Assembly (NCBI GenBank): GCA_900318955.1
Contig: ONMJ01000032.1
Coordinates: 1-35,792, forward strand
DNA from: an uncultured Bacteroidales bacterium
Lineage (GTDB): Bacteria; Bacteroidota; Bacteroidia; Bacteroidales; UBA932
Length of the DNA stretch: 35,792 bases
Direction: 5' to 3'
Made by a program: the position numbers and the translations under genes. The notes beneath the pieces are model-generated. The model saw nothing but the letters and a program-made list of their open reading frames with translations, made no database searches and was not told where the DNA came from. Numbering within the stretch: the first letter of the stretch is position 1; each line of letters opens with the position of its first letter. Below are positions 6,828 to 15,813 of this stretch, one piece after another.

Positions 6828-6923
6828 ACAAAAAGGTTATTCTTGTCCATGCCCAACTTTTCAAGCTGCAAAGTTCGGCAATACAATCCTGATATTTTAG
6901 AACGGGAATGGAAGGATTTAGGA

Positions 6924-7724
6924 TTATCCTTGCATCTTCTTGCGGAAGGCAGATGGCGTCATTCCCGTTTCTTTCCTGAAAAACCTGGAAAAATAGGACT
7001 GATCTTCTAAGCCTACAGCACTTGCGACATCTATGACTGAGAACCTTGTTTCGCTGAGAAGACGCTTTGCCCGCTGGATTCGGGCAATATCGACCCAAGC
7101 ACCGACGCTGCGACCCGTCGCATTTTTAACAAGACGGCTGAGATAGTTACCGCTGATCCCAATCTGATCCGCATAGTACGAAACGGATCCGCTCATCCTC
7201 TCTGAATCGAAAACCAGCTCGAGGAAACGACTTACACCTGATGGCAGCGCCGTTTCCCGACCTGGATTAATGCGGGAAAGAAGCAGGTCAATCCCCTTTT
7301 CCACGAAAACTTGATCTCCCTTCTCAAAAGATGAGGCCAGCATATTAAAAAGTTCTCCTACAAACGCTCCCTCATCGAACCAGAAGCCCTGATGAAGCGG
7401 AGAAGACAGGAATCTCAATGGCTTGGAATCTGCCATTATAGATGGGGAGAATCCCCCCATATACCCGACGGCATCCCGGAAATACTTGATAGCGAAGGGA
7501 CTATTCTGCGGAATCAGAAGAAGCTGTCCCGGTTGGCAAAGAAACGGAGTGTCTCCGACCTCGACCAGAACCTCTCCTGAGGCGACATAAATAAAACCAA
7601 TCAAAGGAAGCCTTGCCTCAGGGATTTCTGATGCCTGGACATTGCCGGAGGTGTTTATTCTCCGTATTATAAACTTTACGGCCGAAAAGTCTCTTTCCGG
7701 ATTCCAGTGAGTCTTTGGATGCAT
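6924..7724 (-). CDS. AraC-family transcriptional regulator with an N-terminal cupin-like domain
   Basis: Residues about 40-110 form a small sensing domain of the AraC-binding cupin type (GFIYVASGEVLVEVGDTPFL, then QPGQLLLIPQNSPF). Residues about 165-263 hold the double helix-turn-helix: YYADQIGISGNYLSRLVKN, and then the signature RFSVIDVASAVGLEDQSYFSRFFRKETG. The protein has the usual length of 266 residues. Its ATG (7722-7724) comes one base after the TAG of the upstream hydrolase, so the two are one transcription unit. It may control that unit or the nearby SusC/SusD genes; the effector cannot be told. Confidence 0.9.
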   Translation of the reverse strand: MHPKTHWNPERDFSAVKFIIRRINTSGNVQASEIPEARLPLIGFIYVASGEVLVEVGDTPFLCQPGQLLLIPQNSPFAIKYFRDAVGYMGGFSPSIMADSKPLRFLSSPLHQGFWFDEGAFVGELFNMLASSFEKGDQVFVEKGIDLLLSRINPGRETALPSGVSRFLELVFDSERMSGSVSYYADQIGISGNYLSRLVKNATGRSVGAWVDIARIQRAKRLLSETRFSVIDVASAVGLEDQSYFSRFFRKETGMTPSAFRKKMQG

Positions 7725-7725
7725 A

Positions 7726-8457
7726 CTATTTCTTTTGAGAAAAAAGCCACTTCAGCCTTTCTTCCGAACATGAATTATCACAGGCACGACCATGCGTCAT
7801 TCCCTCTAGTTCATCGAAAAGTACTGTTCCTCCGGCTTCTTTGATTTGCTGCGAAAAACTCTTAAGTGCCTCATAGCTACGCTCTTCTGTACCCGCTGTA
7901 ACATATAGCGGCAAGTAGGTGTACAATGAAGGAGTTGCAAACTGCGCCTGTCCCGAGGAGACGATTGCGGCGGTGAAGAATCCAGGATAGTCACGAAGCA
8001 TTCTCCATGCTCCCATTGCTCCCATCGATGTCCCGCAAATATAGATGCGACTTTTATCGATATTTTTCTCTTTTAGGTAATAATCAATTAGTTCCTTGGC
8101 CTTCACATAATATCCGGGAGTACTTCCCCGGCTATCCCACTCATGTGTCTCGGGACATTGTGGCACCAGGAAATAAGCAGGAATATTATTGTCCTTGATG
8201 TATTTCTCAATATTTTGGGCCGAGACTTGACTCATCTGCTTTTTCCCATCTGTGCCGCTACCGCTGTTACTATGAAGATATATTATAAGAGCAGGATTGG
8301 CGGCTCCGCCCACAAGATTCTGAACAACATGATATGGAATATCCGGGGCCGCGGAGTTTGCTGCTTCTGTTTCAGAGGGCGAAGCCGTCTCTTTTTGATA
8401 AGGAAGAGAGCTGCATCCGGCAAGAAGAGCAAGGAGGATTGAAACAAAAAACTTCAT
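7726..8457 (-). CDS. Lipoprotein alpha/beta-hydrolase (esterase-like)
   Basis: The N-terminus MKFFVSILLALLAGC is a lipoprotein signal peptide with the lipid-carrying cysteine at 15. After a Ser/Glu/Ala-rich linker, an alpha/beta-hydrolase domain follows: an oxyanion-type segment LIIYLHSNSGSG (about 57-68), the nucleophile elbow CGTSMGAMGA with Ser144, a strand YVTAGTEERS that should carry the acid, and His222 in MTHGRAC. The type is close to the PHB-depolymerase/esterase proteins found with polysaccharide loci, which remove acetyl or feruloyl esters. The real substrate is unknown. It is probably anchored at the cell surface or in the periplasm and is co-transcribed with the AraC-type gene. 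Confidence 0.85.
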   Translation of the reverse strand: MKFFVSILLALLAGCSSLPYQKETASPSETEAANSAAPDIPYHVVQNLVGGAANPALIIYLHSNSGSGTDGKKQMSQVSAQNIEKYIKDNNIPAYFLVPQCPETHEWDSRGSTPGYYVKAKELIDYYLKEKNIDKSRIYICGTSMGAMGAWRMLRDYPGFFTAAIVSSGQAQFATPSLYTYLPLYVTAGTEERSYEALKSFSQQIKEAGGTVLFDELEGMTHGRACDNSCSEERLKWLFSQKK

Positions 8458-8479
8458 ATTGCTGATATTCAGGACAATG

Positions 8480-8487
8480 CAAATATA
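8480..8487 (-). promoter_or_regulatory. -7 promoter element of the hydrolase-AraC unit
   Basis: TATATTTG on the minus strand matches TAnnTTTG, 22 bases before the ATG at 8457. No good -33 element is seen at the expected distance. Confidence 0.45.
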
Positions 8488-8551
8488 AACATTTTTTTAC
8501 CACGTTACTTTCCTTCCTTTTCGGAGGAAAAACAGATTTAGTCAATACAAA

Positions 8552-8578
8552 GAAGCCGGCCCCAAAAGAGCCGGCTTC
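8552..8578 (-). terminator. Hairpin terminator after susD
   Basis: GAAGCCGGC (8552-8560) and GCCGGCTTC (8570-8578) are a perfect 9-base GC-rich stem with a 9-base loop, 18 bases after the susD stop. On the minus strand it is followed by TTTGTATTG, a weak U-tract. It ends the SusC/SusD unit before the hydrolase promoter. Confidence 0.7.
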
Positions 8579-8596
8579 ACTTAGACATTCACCTGA

Positions 8597-10459
8597 TTAC
8601 TCGCTGCTTCTGTCAATATCGTCCCAACCAGGATTCTGTTTGAGAGCGGGATTGAGTGAGAGCTCATCGAGAGGAATCGGATAGTAGTAGTCACGATTAT
8701 CATCGAAGGTAATCACAAGGTTCTGATAAGGCTCGATGTAACCACCGTTTTCTCCGTTGGAAAGGAACACATCGGTACCGATCTTCCAGATATAGGTAGC
8801 GGTCGAGCTAGCCGGCTTAGACTGGCTTGCCGTATAGAGGGCAACGTCATTCTTGCCGTCCTGATCGAGGTCATAGACACCGGGACCCGGGAAGTAGAGA
8901 CCGTACATAGGCTGCTTGATGCAGTATCCTGCCTTCCAGCGAATGAGGTCGTTGTAGCGGAGGCTTTCTTCTGCCATCTCGACACCACGCTCACGGCGAA
9001 TTTCAAGGATAACACCCTTATTGGCACCGGAGACATTGTTGAAGCCCCACTTGCCTTCGCAAAGGAACTTATCCGGGTTGGCGTTAGCCTGAGCCATATT
9101 CATGTGCGGCATTGCAACACGGTCGCGGAGCAGGTTGACGGACTTGTCAAGGTCGGCCTGGGTAAGAGTTCCGAGCTCAGCCTTTGCCTCAGCGAAGATA
9201 AGATAGATTTCAGCAAGACGGATGATCGGAAGGTCATTGTAAGACTGGTCGAACTTATCGTTCTGAGTGTTGGTGATAGGCATCAGATACTTGGAGTTCT
9301 GGTAGCCTGTAATAGGAACGAGAAGGTCAAGGCCGAGTTCAGGACCGGCATAGTTGTAATTCTTGGAAGCTCCTGAGCCGTCGATACGGTGGTAACCGGG
9401 AGTACGCATTGTCTGTCCGAGACGAGGGTCGCGATTGACAGTCTCCTCAATCCACATCTTGGTCTCCCAACCGGGGATATCGGTGAAGCGGCTTCCGTCA
9501 GCCATGAGGTAAGAGCAGACAGCCTTCTTGGTCATCGAATAACGGCCCTGTGAGTTCATCAGGTTGATAGCGGTTCCATTGTGGTAGTATGCATTGTCAT
9601 TACCATAACGGGTAGAGAAGATGAACTCGTCAGCAGTTGCATCGAACTGGGTGAACATCAAAGCATAGTCGAGGTTTGGACGACCGGTGCTGAAGAGCTT
9701 GTGAGGGCTCTCGGTCATGATCTTCTCAGCTGCTTCTGCTGCCTGCTGGAGATAGTAGTTGGCATCGTGACCTTCAAGAGTGATTCCGTGATATTTACGG
9801 AAAGTACCCTCGAAGAGGCAGAATCTTGCCTTGAGAGCAAGTGCAGCCCACTTGGTGGCACGATAGGTGGTACCGCCGTAAGAAGCAGGAAGGTGCTCTG
9901 CTGCATAATCAGCATCCTCGATCATCTTGGTGAGAACGAGTTCGCGGCTGTCACGAGCCTTGTAAAGAGCCTCATCTGAACTTCCGGGGACATAATCAAG
10001 CCATGGAACGTCTCCAAACTTGGTCACCTTGTCGAAATAGAACCATGCACGGAAGAAACGGCAAAGAGCGGAATAAGTATTATAAGTGCCCTCGTCCTCG
10101 CAGTTCTTTTTCATGTATTCGAGGCAGACATTAATTTTACGAAGCGCTGACCAAGACCAGCCATTACCTGAAGCAGGGGTGATACGCATGTTTCCGTTAC
10201 GAATCAGAGCGCCCGGGTTATCCCTTATGAAGAGATCACTTTGCTCGGCATAGACGGTGTGGCTTATCACACTCAAGTAGAGAGAATTCGTGAAAAGCTG
10301 GAGGTCGGTTTCATTCTTGAAATAAGTTTCAGGAGCCAACTCCGAAAGAGGATTAAGATCCAGTACGCTTTCGACCTTTTCTTCAAGCTTTTCGCATGCG
10401 GAGAATCCAATGAGGAAGGCCGCAAAAAGAATCATATATTTTTTCATACTGCAATTCAT
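8597..10459 (-). CDS. susD: SusD/RagB-family glycan-binding lipoprotein
   Basis: The protein of up to 620 residues has a lipoprotein signal peptide. The start at residue 5 (ATG at 10447, MKKYMILFAAFLIGFSAC) is the more natural one; the ATG at 10459 adds only four residues. SusD signatures are present: LNPLSELAPETYFKNETDLQLF near the mature start, YSALCRFFRAWFYFDKVTKFGDVPW (read from about 128), and the C-terminal RRERGVEMAEESLRYNDLIRWKAGY followed by YYYPIPLDELSLNPALKQNPGW. Such proteins bind glycan at the outer surface and form a lid over a SusC transporter. The gene starts two bases after the susC stop. The substrate is not clear from the sequence, as no enzyme genes are directly linked to this pair. 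Confidence 0.95.
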   Translation of the reverse strand: MNCSMKKYMILFAAFLIGFSACEKLEEKVESVLDLNPLSELAPETYFKNETDLQLFTNSLYLSVISHTVYAEQSDLFIRDNPGALIRNGNMRITPASGNGWSWSALRKINVCLEYMKKNCEDEGTYNTYSALCRFFRAWFYFDKVTKFGDVPWLDYVPGSSDEALYKARDSRELVLTKMIEDADYAAEHLPASYGGTTYRATKWAALALKARFCLFEGTFRKYHGITLEGHDANYYLQQAAEAAEKIMTESPHKLFSTGRPNLDYALMFTQFDATADEFIFSTRYGNDNAYYHNGTAINLMNSQGRYSMTKKAVCSYLMADGSRFTDIPGWETKMWIEETVNRDPRLGQTMRTPGYHRIDGSGASKNYNYAGPELGLDLLVPITGYQNSKYLMPITNTQNDKFDQSYNDLPIIRLAEIYLIFAEAKAELGTLTQADLDKSVNLLRDRVAMPHMNMAQANANPDKFLCEGKWGFNNVSGANKGVILEIRRERGVEMAEESLRYNDLIRWKAGYCIKQPMYGLYFPGPGVYDLDQDGKNDVALYTASQSKPASSTATYIWKIGTDVFLSNGENGGYIEPYQNLVITFDDNRDYYYPIPLDELSLNPALKQNPGWDDIDRSSE

Positions 10460-10461
10460 GA

Positions 10462-13400
10462 TTAGAAGGTGATGTCAATTCCGAACAGCATAGTCTTGCT
10501 CCAAGGAATCCACACTCGCTCATAAGTAGTACCTGAGGTCTTTTCAGCGACAGACTCCGGATCGATATAGACTGAATACTTCTTTAAAGGAGACCAGTAT
10601 GCCATGTTTTCACCCGTGAAGTAAACACGAACTTTGTCCATACCGACTTTGCGGGTCAAATTCTGAGGCAGTGAATAACCGACAGAGACATTCTTCAGAC
10701 GGAGATAACGAACGTTCTGGAGATATCTGGTGTTGGCGTAGTAGAGAGGAGCCTGAGATGTGTATGCATAGTATGCAACCGGACGAGGGAAGTATGCATC
10801 CTTATTCTCAGGAGTCCATGCAGACTCATAGAGACCCTTCTGGAGGTAGGTAAGCATCGGCTGGGAATAAAGACCCCAGAATGCCCAGTTGGTAGAAGGG
10901 AAATAGTACTGGCGTTTGCCGACTCCCTGGAAGAACATAGAGAAGTCGAATCCGGCATAATCGAAGCCGAAGGTCAGACCATAGTTGTATCTAGGAGTAG
11001 AGTTACCAATAATCTTACGGTCACCAGGCTTGTCTACTGTGTTCTCACCGATACCGATCTTTCCGTCAAGGTCGAGGTCGATATATTTCGGGTCACCACC
11101 AGCCCACTTGCTTCCGGGGACGCGCTTATTGACATAACTCATATCGACAGTCTGAACGTATTCCTGAGCTTCCTCATCACTCTGGAAGAGGCCGTCAACC
11201 TGGTATCCCCAGATTTCACCAATCTCCTGGCCTACATAGTAGTCCTTTGCGAAGGTCTTGTTGGGGTTATCATATTTGGTGATGTGAGATACATAGTCGC
11301 TGAGGGTCGCACGGATATTGTAGCCAAACGGACGGTTGCCGAGAACGAACTGATCCCTCCAGCCGATGGAAATCTCATATCCCTTGGTACGAAGGTCGGC
11401 GGTATTCGCCTGAGGAGCATCAGCGCCATAGAGGGCCGGGAGAGCGACACCCTCAGTAAGCATGTCCTTGGTGTCGCGGATGAAAGCATCAGCTGTGATT
11501 TCGAGCTTGTTGCCAAGGAAAGCGGCGTCAATACCGAGGTTGTACTGCTCGGAACGCTCCCAAGTCATGGTATCTGAGTTAGGCGCAGAAATGCTGGAAG
11601 ACTTGGCGGCAAGACCGCCGGGAGCGAAGTTGTAGTTGTCGGACATCTTTCCGATAGAAATGGTCTGCGCCCAGAGATAGTTGGACACGTTCTGGTTACC
11701 GAGGGTACCGAATGAAGCACGGACCTTGAGGTTATTGACAGTGTTCTTCAGAGGAGCGAAGAAAGGTTCCTCAGAGATACGCCAACCGGCGGAAACAGAG
11801 GGGAAGAAGCCCCAGCGGTGACCGCGGGCAAAGCGGGAAGTTCCGTCATAACGTCCGGAGACCTCGAGGAGGTAACGGCCCTTGTAGTCGTAGTTGAAAC
11901 GACCGAAGAAGCCAAGGAGTGCGTAAGCGGACTGTCCGCCTTCTACCTCAACTGCAGGCTCGCCGTTTTCATCAGTTCCGATGAGAGCAAGGTCATTCAG
12001 CTCTTCGGTAAGCATATACTTGCCATAACCGCCGACTCTCTTATAATGGTAGTGCTCATAGTTTGCACCGCCCATGAGAGTGACGTGGTGGCCGCTGAAG
12101 GTATCCTCGAAGGTACCGTAAATATTGGCGGTATCCCATCTGTAAGACTGGATTCTCTCTCTATAGTCATCAAGACCGGCACCTGTCGAGTAGTACTTCA
12201 TCGCTGCACCGGGGAGATCACGGTAAGGGATGTTGACCGAACGGGAGGAGAACTTAAACTCACTGGTACGATAGGTATAGTTACCGATGAGGGTGAAGTT
12301 CTTGGTCGGCTTGATTGTTAATTCTGTTGTGTTGGCAAATTCTGCGCGCTCCTCAAAGTTGGTGTGCTTACCCATACCGATAATGATGTGACGACCGTTA
12401 GCGACTGAGTAGGAACCGTTGAGGATACCGGAAGCCGGAGTATAGAGCCAGCTACCGTCCGGGTTCTTGAACGGGAACACCGGGAGAGCGTGAGCTGAAG
12501 AATAAGCGATAGTGTTCTCTACGGAGCCATCACCAAGATAGTTGTAATGGGTGCGGAAGTAAGAGGTGTTGTTGCTTAAACGGATGTACTTGTTGACCTC
12601 AATATCCAGTTTAGAACGGAGGTACACCTTGTTGAAAATATCCGGAGCCTGACGAATGATACCGATTCTGCGGTCGTAACCGCCGGAGAGGAAGTATTTC
12701 ATCTTCTTGGTACCTCCGGAGAGGGAGATGTTGTGCTGCTGGGTAGGACGGTCATCGCGATAGAGGAGGTGCCACCAGTCGTTGTTACCATAGTAGCGCC
12801 ACATGTTCTTACCGTTCATATATCTCTCGACAACCCAAGGACGGGAAGGATCCTCGACCTTATCGTTGCGACGCTCATAGAGAGCGGCCATATCCTCATC
12901 ATCATACATGATATAGTTGGAACCGAGGCAGTTGTAACGGAATGCGTTGGTTGCAACGACAGACTCGTAACCACAGGTCACATAATCAGTCGATGTGGTC
13001 GGTGAATCCCAACCGAAACGGCCGCTGTAGCGGACTGTAGCCTCACCGTCGGAAACAGCACCGCTCTTGGTGGTAACGAGGATAACGCCGTACGCAGCAC
13101 GTGCGCCATAGACAGCACCTGCAGCAGCATCCTTGATGACAGAGACGGACTCAACGTCATTAGGGTTGATACGGTTGAGGTTACCTACTGCACCATCAAT
13201 GAGTACGAGAGGTGAACCGCCATTGATAGAGGTGAATCCACGGATATTGATTGAAGGATCCTCGTTGAGACCGCCACGGCCCTGAGCCGTAGAAATGGTA
13301 AGTCCCGGAACCGATCCCTGGAGCATGAAGCCGAGGCTTCGTGCGGAACGGTTCTCGAGTTCTTTGGACTCAACAGCGGAGACCGCACCGGTCAGGTTGA

Positions 13401-13749
13401 CCTTTTTCTGGGTACCGTAACCGACAACGACTGTCTCCTCGAGTGACATAGTGTCCTCGGCGAGGGTTACGTTGATGGAATTCTGCCCTACGGGGACAGT
13501 AATTGTCTGGGACTCATATCCCATGGACGAAAACTCAAGGACAGCAGCTCCAGCGGGAACGCTGAGAGAGAACGTACCGTCGACGGTTGACATAGCTCCG
13601 CGGGTAGTTCCCTGGAGAATGATACCGACGCCCGGAAGCGGATCACCATTGCTGTCACGAACAGTACCGGTAATGGTTCTGTTTTAAGCAAACACCGTCA
13701 CTGCGAAAAACAATGACAGAGTCAGAGTCAAAAGTTTTTTGATGCTCAT
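10462..13749 (-). CDS. susC: SusC/RagA TonB-linked outer-membrane transporter, interrupted by one in-frame stop
   Basis: The natural start is the ATG at 13747-13749, giving the signal peptide MSIKKLLTLTLSLFFAVTVFA. The next codon is TAA (13684-13686), and then the frame continues unbroken with NRTITGTVRDSNGDPLPGV, the carboxypeptidase-like domain of SusC proteins. In relatives this codon is commonly a glutamine at the cleavage site, so a single C-to-T change (CAA to TAA) explains it. From there the frame is intact: a TonB box region (LEETVVVGYGTQKK), a plug domain (IRGFTSINGGSPLVLIDG) and a long barrel ending MLFGIDITF. The protein would be 1095 residues if the stop were read. Without the signal peptide (a start at 13593 or later) it could not reach the outer membrane. 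Either the gene is dead or the base is a sequence error. Confidence 0.93.
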
Positions 13750-13896
13750 AAGACTTTGGTTAGTTCGTTAAAAAATAGTTGATTATTAATGTGTTTATTG
13801 GTTGCCGATTTTTGAGCTGATCATTAGTAGCTTACGTACAACTTCAGCTAAATAGGTTTATTCATAAAAGATGTCAAGCCATTAGTTTTCACTTTA

Positions 13897-13927
13897 CAAA
13901 TTTATAAACAATTCTCAAATTTTCAAA
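13897..13927 (-). promoter_or_regulatory. Promoter of the susC-susD unit
   Basis: TTTG (13924-13927) is followed by exactly 19 bases and TAAATTTG (13897-13904) on the minus strand, a near-perfect Bacteroidota promoter. It leaves an mRNA leader of about 140 bases before the ATG at 13749, long enough for regulation at the RNA level. Confidence 0.65.
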
Positions 13928-13977
13928 TAATTTATTTTAATAATTAGGGCACCTTTTAATAAAATCTCATTTTTCAT

Positions 13978-13985
13978 TATCTTTG
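13978..13985 (+). promoter_or_regulatory. -7 promoter element of the HAD gene
   Basis: TATCTTTG matches TAnnTTTG. Transcription should start near 13991, almost on the first ATG (13992), which favours the next ATG at 14004 as the true start. Only a weak TTTT is seen at the -33 position. Confidence 0.5.
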
Positions 13986-14003
13986 CAAAACATGAATTCG
14001 CGT

Positions 14004-14636
14004 ATGGAGAACAAAAAGAATAGCATCAAAGCAATCATCTTCGATCTAGGCGGAGTACTCATCGACCTCGATTTCGACGCCTGCGTCAATGAATTCAAAA
14101 AGAGTCTTGGATTCGAGAGAATCACCGAAATCCTGGATAAATACCACCAGAGAGGGATCTACGGAGATATGGAGGAAGGGAAAATATCCGCTGACGAGTT
14201 CCGCACCGCGATACTCAGGGAAAGCCGCGAAGGCTCTACCCCCGAGATGATTGATAAATGCATTGATGTTTTTCTCACAGGAATGGATGACTACAAGGTT
14301 GATCTTCTCAAAGAGCTCTCCGGGAAATATGACCTCTACATCCTTTCAAACAACAATCCAATCGCCATGAACCGCTCCCATAAGCTTTGGGAAGAAAAGG
14401 GGCTCGATTACAAAAATATCTTCAAGGAGGAATTCATTTCCTGTGAAATGCACATGCTCAAGCCAGGGCAGGAAATCTATCTCGAGGCCATCAGGCGCAC
14501 TGGTAGAAAGCCCGAAGAGATTCTCTTTGTCGACGACTCTCTCTCTAATGTCGAGGCTGCAAAAAAGGCCGGCATGAACGCCGACTTTTACATCCCGGGG
14601 CATGACCTCCGAGCCCTTATCGAAGCATGGCTTTGA
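14004..14636 (+). CDS. HAD-superfamily phosphatase (YihX-like, HAD-IA)
   Basis: The protein (~210 residues) has the HAD motifs in order: AIIFDLGGVLIDLD with the nucleophile Asp14, the motif II segment YILSNNN, the motif III lysine in HMLKPGQEIYLEAI and the acidic motif IV in ILFVDDSLSNVEAA. A helical cap of the C1 type lies between motifs I and II. FDLGGV in place of DxD is also seen in E. coli YihX, a glucose-1-phosphate phosphatase, so a sugar-phosphate substrate is plausible in this sugar-degrading setting but not shown. No signal peptide is present. The start at 14004 is preferred over the ATG at 13992 because the promoter lies so close. Its last 20 bases overlap the end of the phosphodiesterase gene on the other strand. 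Confidence 0.88.
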   Translation: MENKKNSIKAIIFDLGGVLIDLDFDACVNEFKKSLGFERITEILDKYHQRGIYGDMEEGKISADEFRTAILRESREGSTPEMIDKCIDVFLTGMDDYKVDLLKELSGKYDLYILSNNNPIAMNRSHKLWEEKGLDYKNIFKEEFISCEMHMLKPGQEIYLEAIRRTGRKPEEILFVDDSLSNVEAAKKAGMNADFYIPGHDLRALIEAWL

Positions 14637-15813
14637 CCTCTTCGAGGTCTCCGTCGTTCGGCGATGGCTTGATTTTAAGTAATTTACATACAAGAGGATA
14701 GACCGAAACGTTTCTAAACTGTTCGGCCTTGAATCCTTTCTTGAAAGAAGGGCCCTCGGCACGGAAAATAGCCTGCATGTCCTTATCGAAAGGAGAGTAT
14801 CCGTGCGCTCCTCCGGGGCCTCTCGGGTGGCGGTCATGAATCTGCCAACCGATTTCAGGAGCAACCACTATGTCCCCGATGCGGTCGCTGGTCCCATAAT
14901 TGAGCTCGGCAGGAATCTCCTCCTTCTTCCACACGGTCACATGTGGAGCCTTCTTGAATGAATTATAGACAGAATCGCGGAACTCCGGCTTAGTAAAAAT
15001 AGACGTCGGAGTACCGTGAAGCATCCTTTCCACCCACTCTGGCTTCACATACTCGGTCGGATTGATATTGCGGCGGGGGTCGATAGAGGTCATCCCATGG
15101 TCAGAAAGGACTATGAGATCAGTCCGCTTGCCAACCTTTGAATGGGCGATAGCTTCGCGAAGCCTTCCGATCTGCTCATCCACAATAGAGACTGCATTCG
15201 CCACCTCGTCGCTATTTGGACCGAATCCGTGGCCGGTATGATCAGGCTCATCAAAATAAAGCATGATGAGTCTCGGCCTCTTGCTCTTAGGCATATTGAG
15301 ATATGCTTCAACAGTATCTACCCTAGCGCTGTACTCGATAAGCGGCTGGTCGCTGTAATTTTTCCAATACGTGGGGTACTGACCTTGGATATCGACGTCT
15401 GAGCCGACCCAATATACGACTCCGACTTTGAGCCCCTGCCTTTGGGCTGTCAGCCATATAGGCTCCCCGAGGAAAAACTCGGCTTTACTTCTGTTCGGTC
15501 CTCCCATGGAGTAGTACGCCTGCTGGTCCGGAGCCCAGAAAGAATTGTTTACCAAGCCGTTATGATCGGGGACCAATCCTGTTGCAATCGCATAATGATT
15601 TGGGAATGTCGAAGCAGGATAGGACGGGAACATATCTGCCGATACACCGTCCTCAGCGATTTCATCGATGTTGGGGGCATCGTAGAGGGTCGGATAATCC
15701 CACCGGAACCCGTCCAGCGAAACGAGAACGACATACCTCTCTCTCGGGATTAAACAGAAAACTAGTATTCCGGCAAGGAGAACGGTCAAAGCGATGGCAA
15801 GGCCTTTTTTCAT
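14617..15813 (-). CDS. Nucleotide pyrophosphatase/phosphodiesterase family protein
   Basis: This 398-residue protein has an N-terminal membrane anchor or signal (ALTVLLAGILVFCLIP). The metal-binding and catalytic residues of the alkaline-phosphatase-like NPP family are all visible: Asp34 (VSLDGFRWD), the nucleophile Thr69 (PASTFPNHY), Asp191 and His195 (EPDHTGHGFGP), Asp238 and His239 (LSDHGM) and His337 (GGAHGYSP). Family members use two zinc ions to cleave phosphodiester or pyrophosphate bonds outside the cytoplasm. The ATG overlaps the GH88 stop codon as ATGA, so the two are translationally coupled. The gene ends the second minus-strand unit and overlaps the HAD gene tail to tail. Confidence 0.92.
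   Translation of the reverse strand: MKKGLAIALTVLLAGILVFCLIPRERYVVLVSLDGFRWDYPTLYDAPNIDEIAEDGVSADMFPSYPASTFPNHYAIATGLVPDHNGLVNNSFWAPDQQAYYSMGGPNRSKAEFFLGEPIWLTAQRQGLKVGVVYWVGSDVDIQGQYPTYWKNYSDQPLIEYSARVDTVEAYLNMPKSKRPRLIMLYFDEPDHTGHGFGPNSDEVANAVSIVDEQIGRLREAIAHSKVGKRTDLIVLSDHGMTSIDPRRNINPTEYVKPEWVERMLHGTPTSIFTKPEFRDSVYNSFKKAPHVTVWKKEEIPAELNYGTSDRIGDIVVAPEIGWQIHDRHPRGPGGAHGYSPFDKDMQAIFRAEGPSFKKGFKAEQFRNVSVYPLVCKLLKIKPSPNDGDLEEVKAMLR

Noticed and set aside
6264-7010. Plus-strand frame of 248 codons
   Set aside because: It lies opposite the glutaredoxin-like, DUF4491 and AraC-type genes, which have clear family motifs on the minus strand.
13684-13686. Stop-codon recoding (TAA read as Gln) as an explanation for susC
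   Set aside because: Several genes here end in TAA at the expected place, for example the acyltransferase and the sigma-barrel gene, so a general recoding is not supported.
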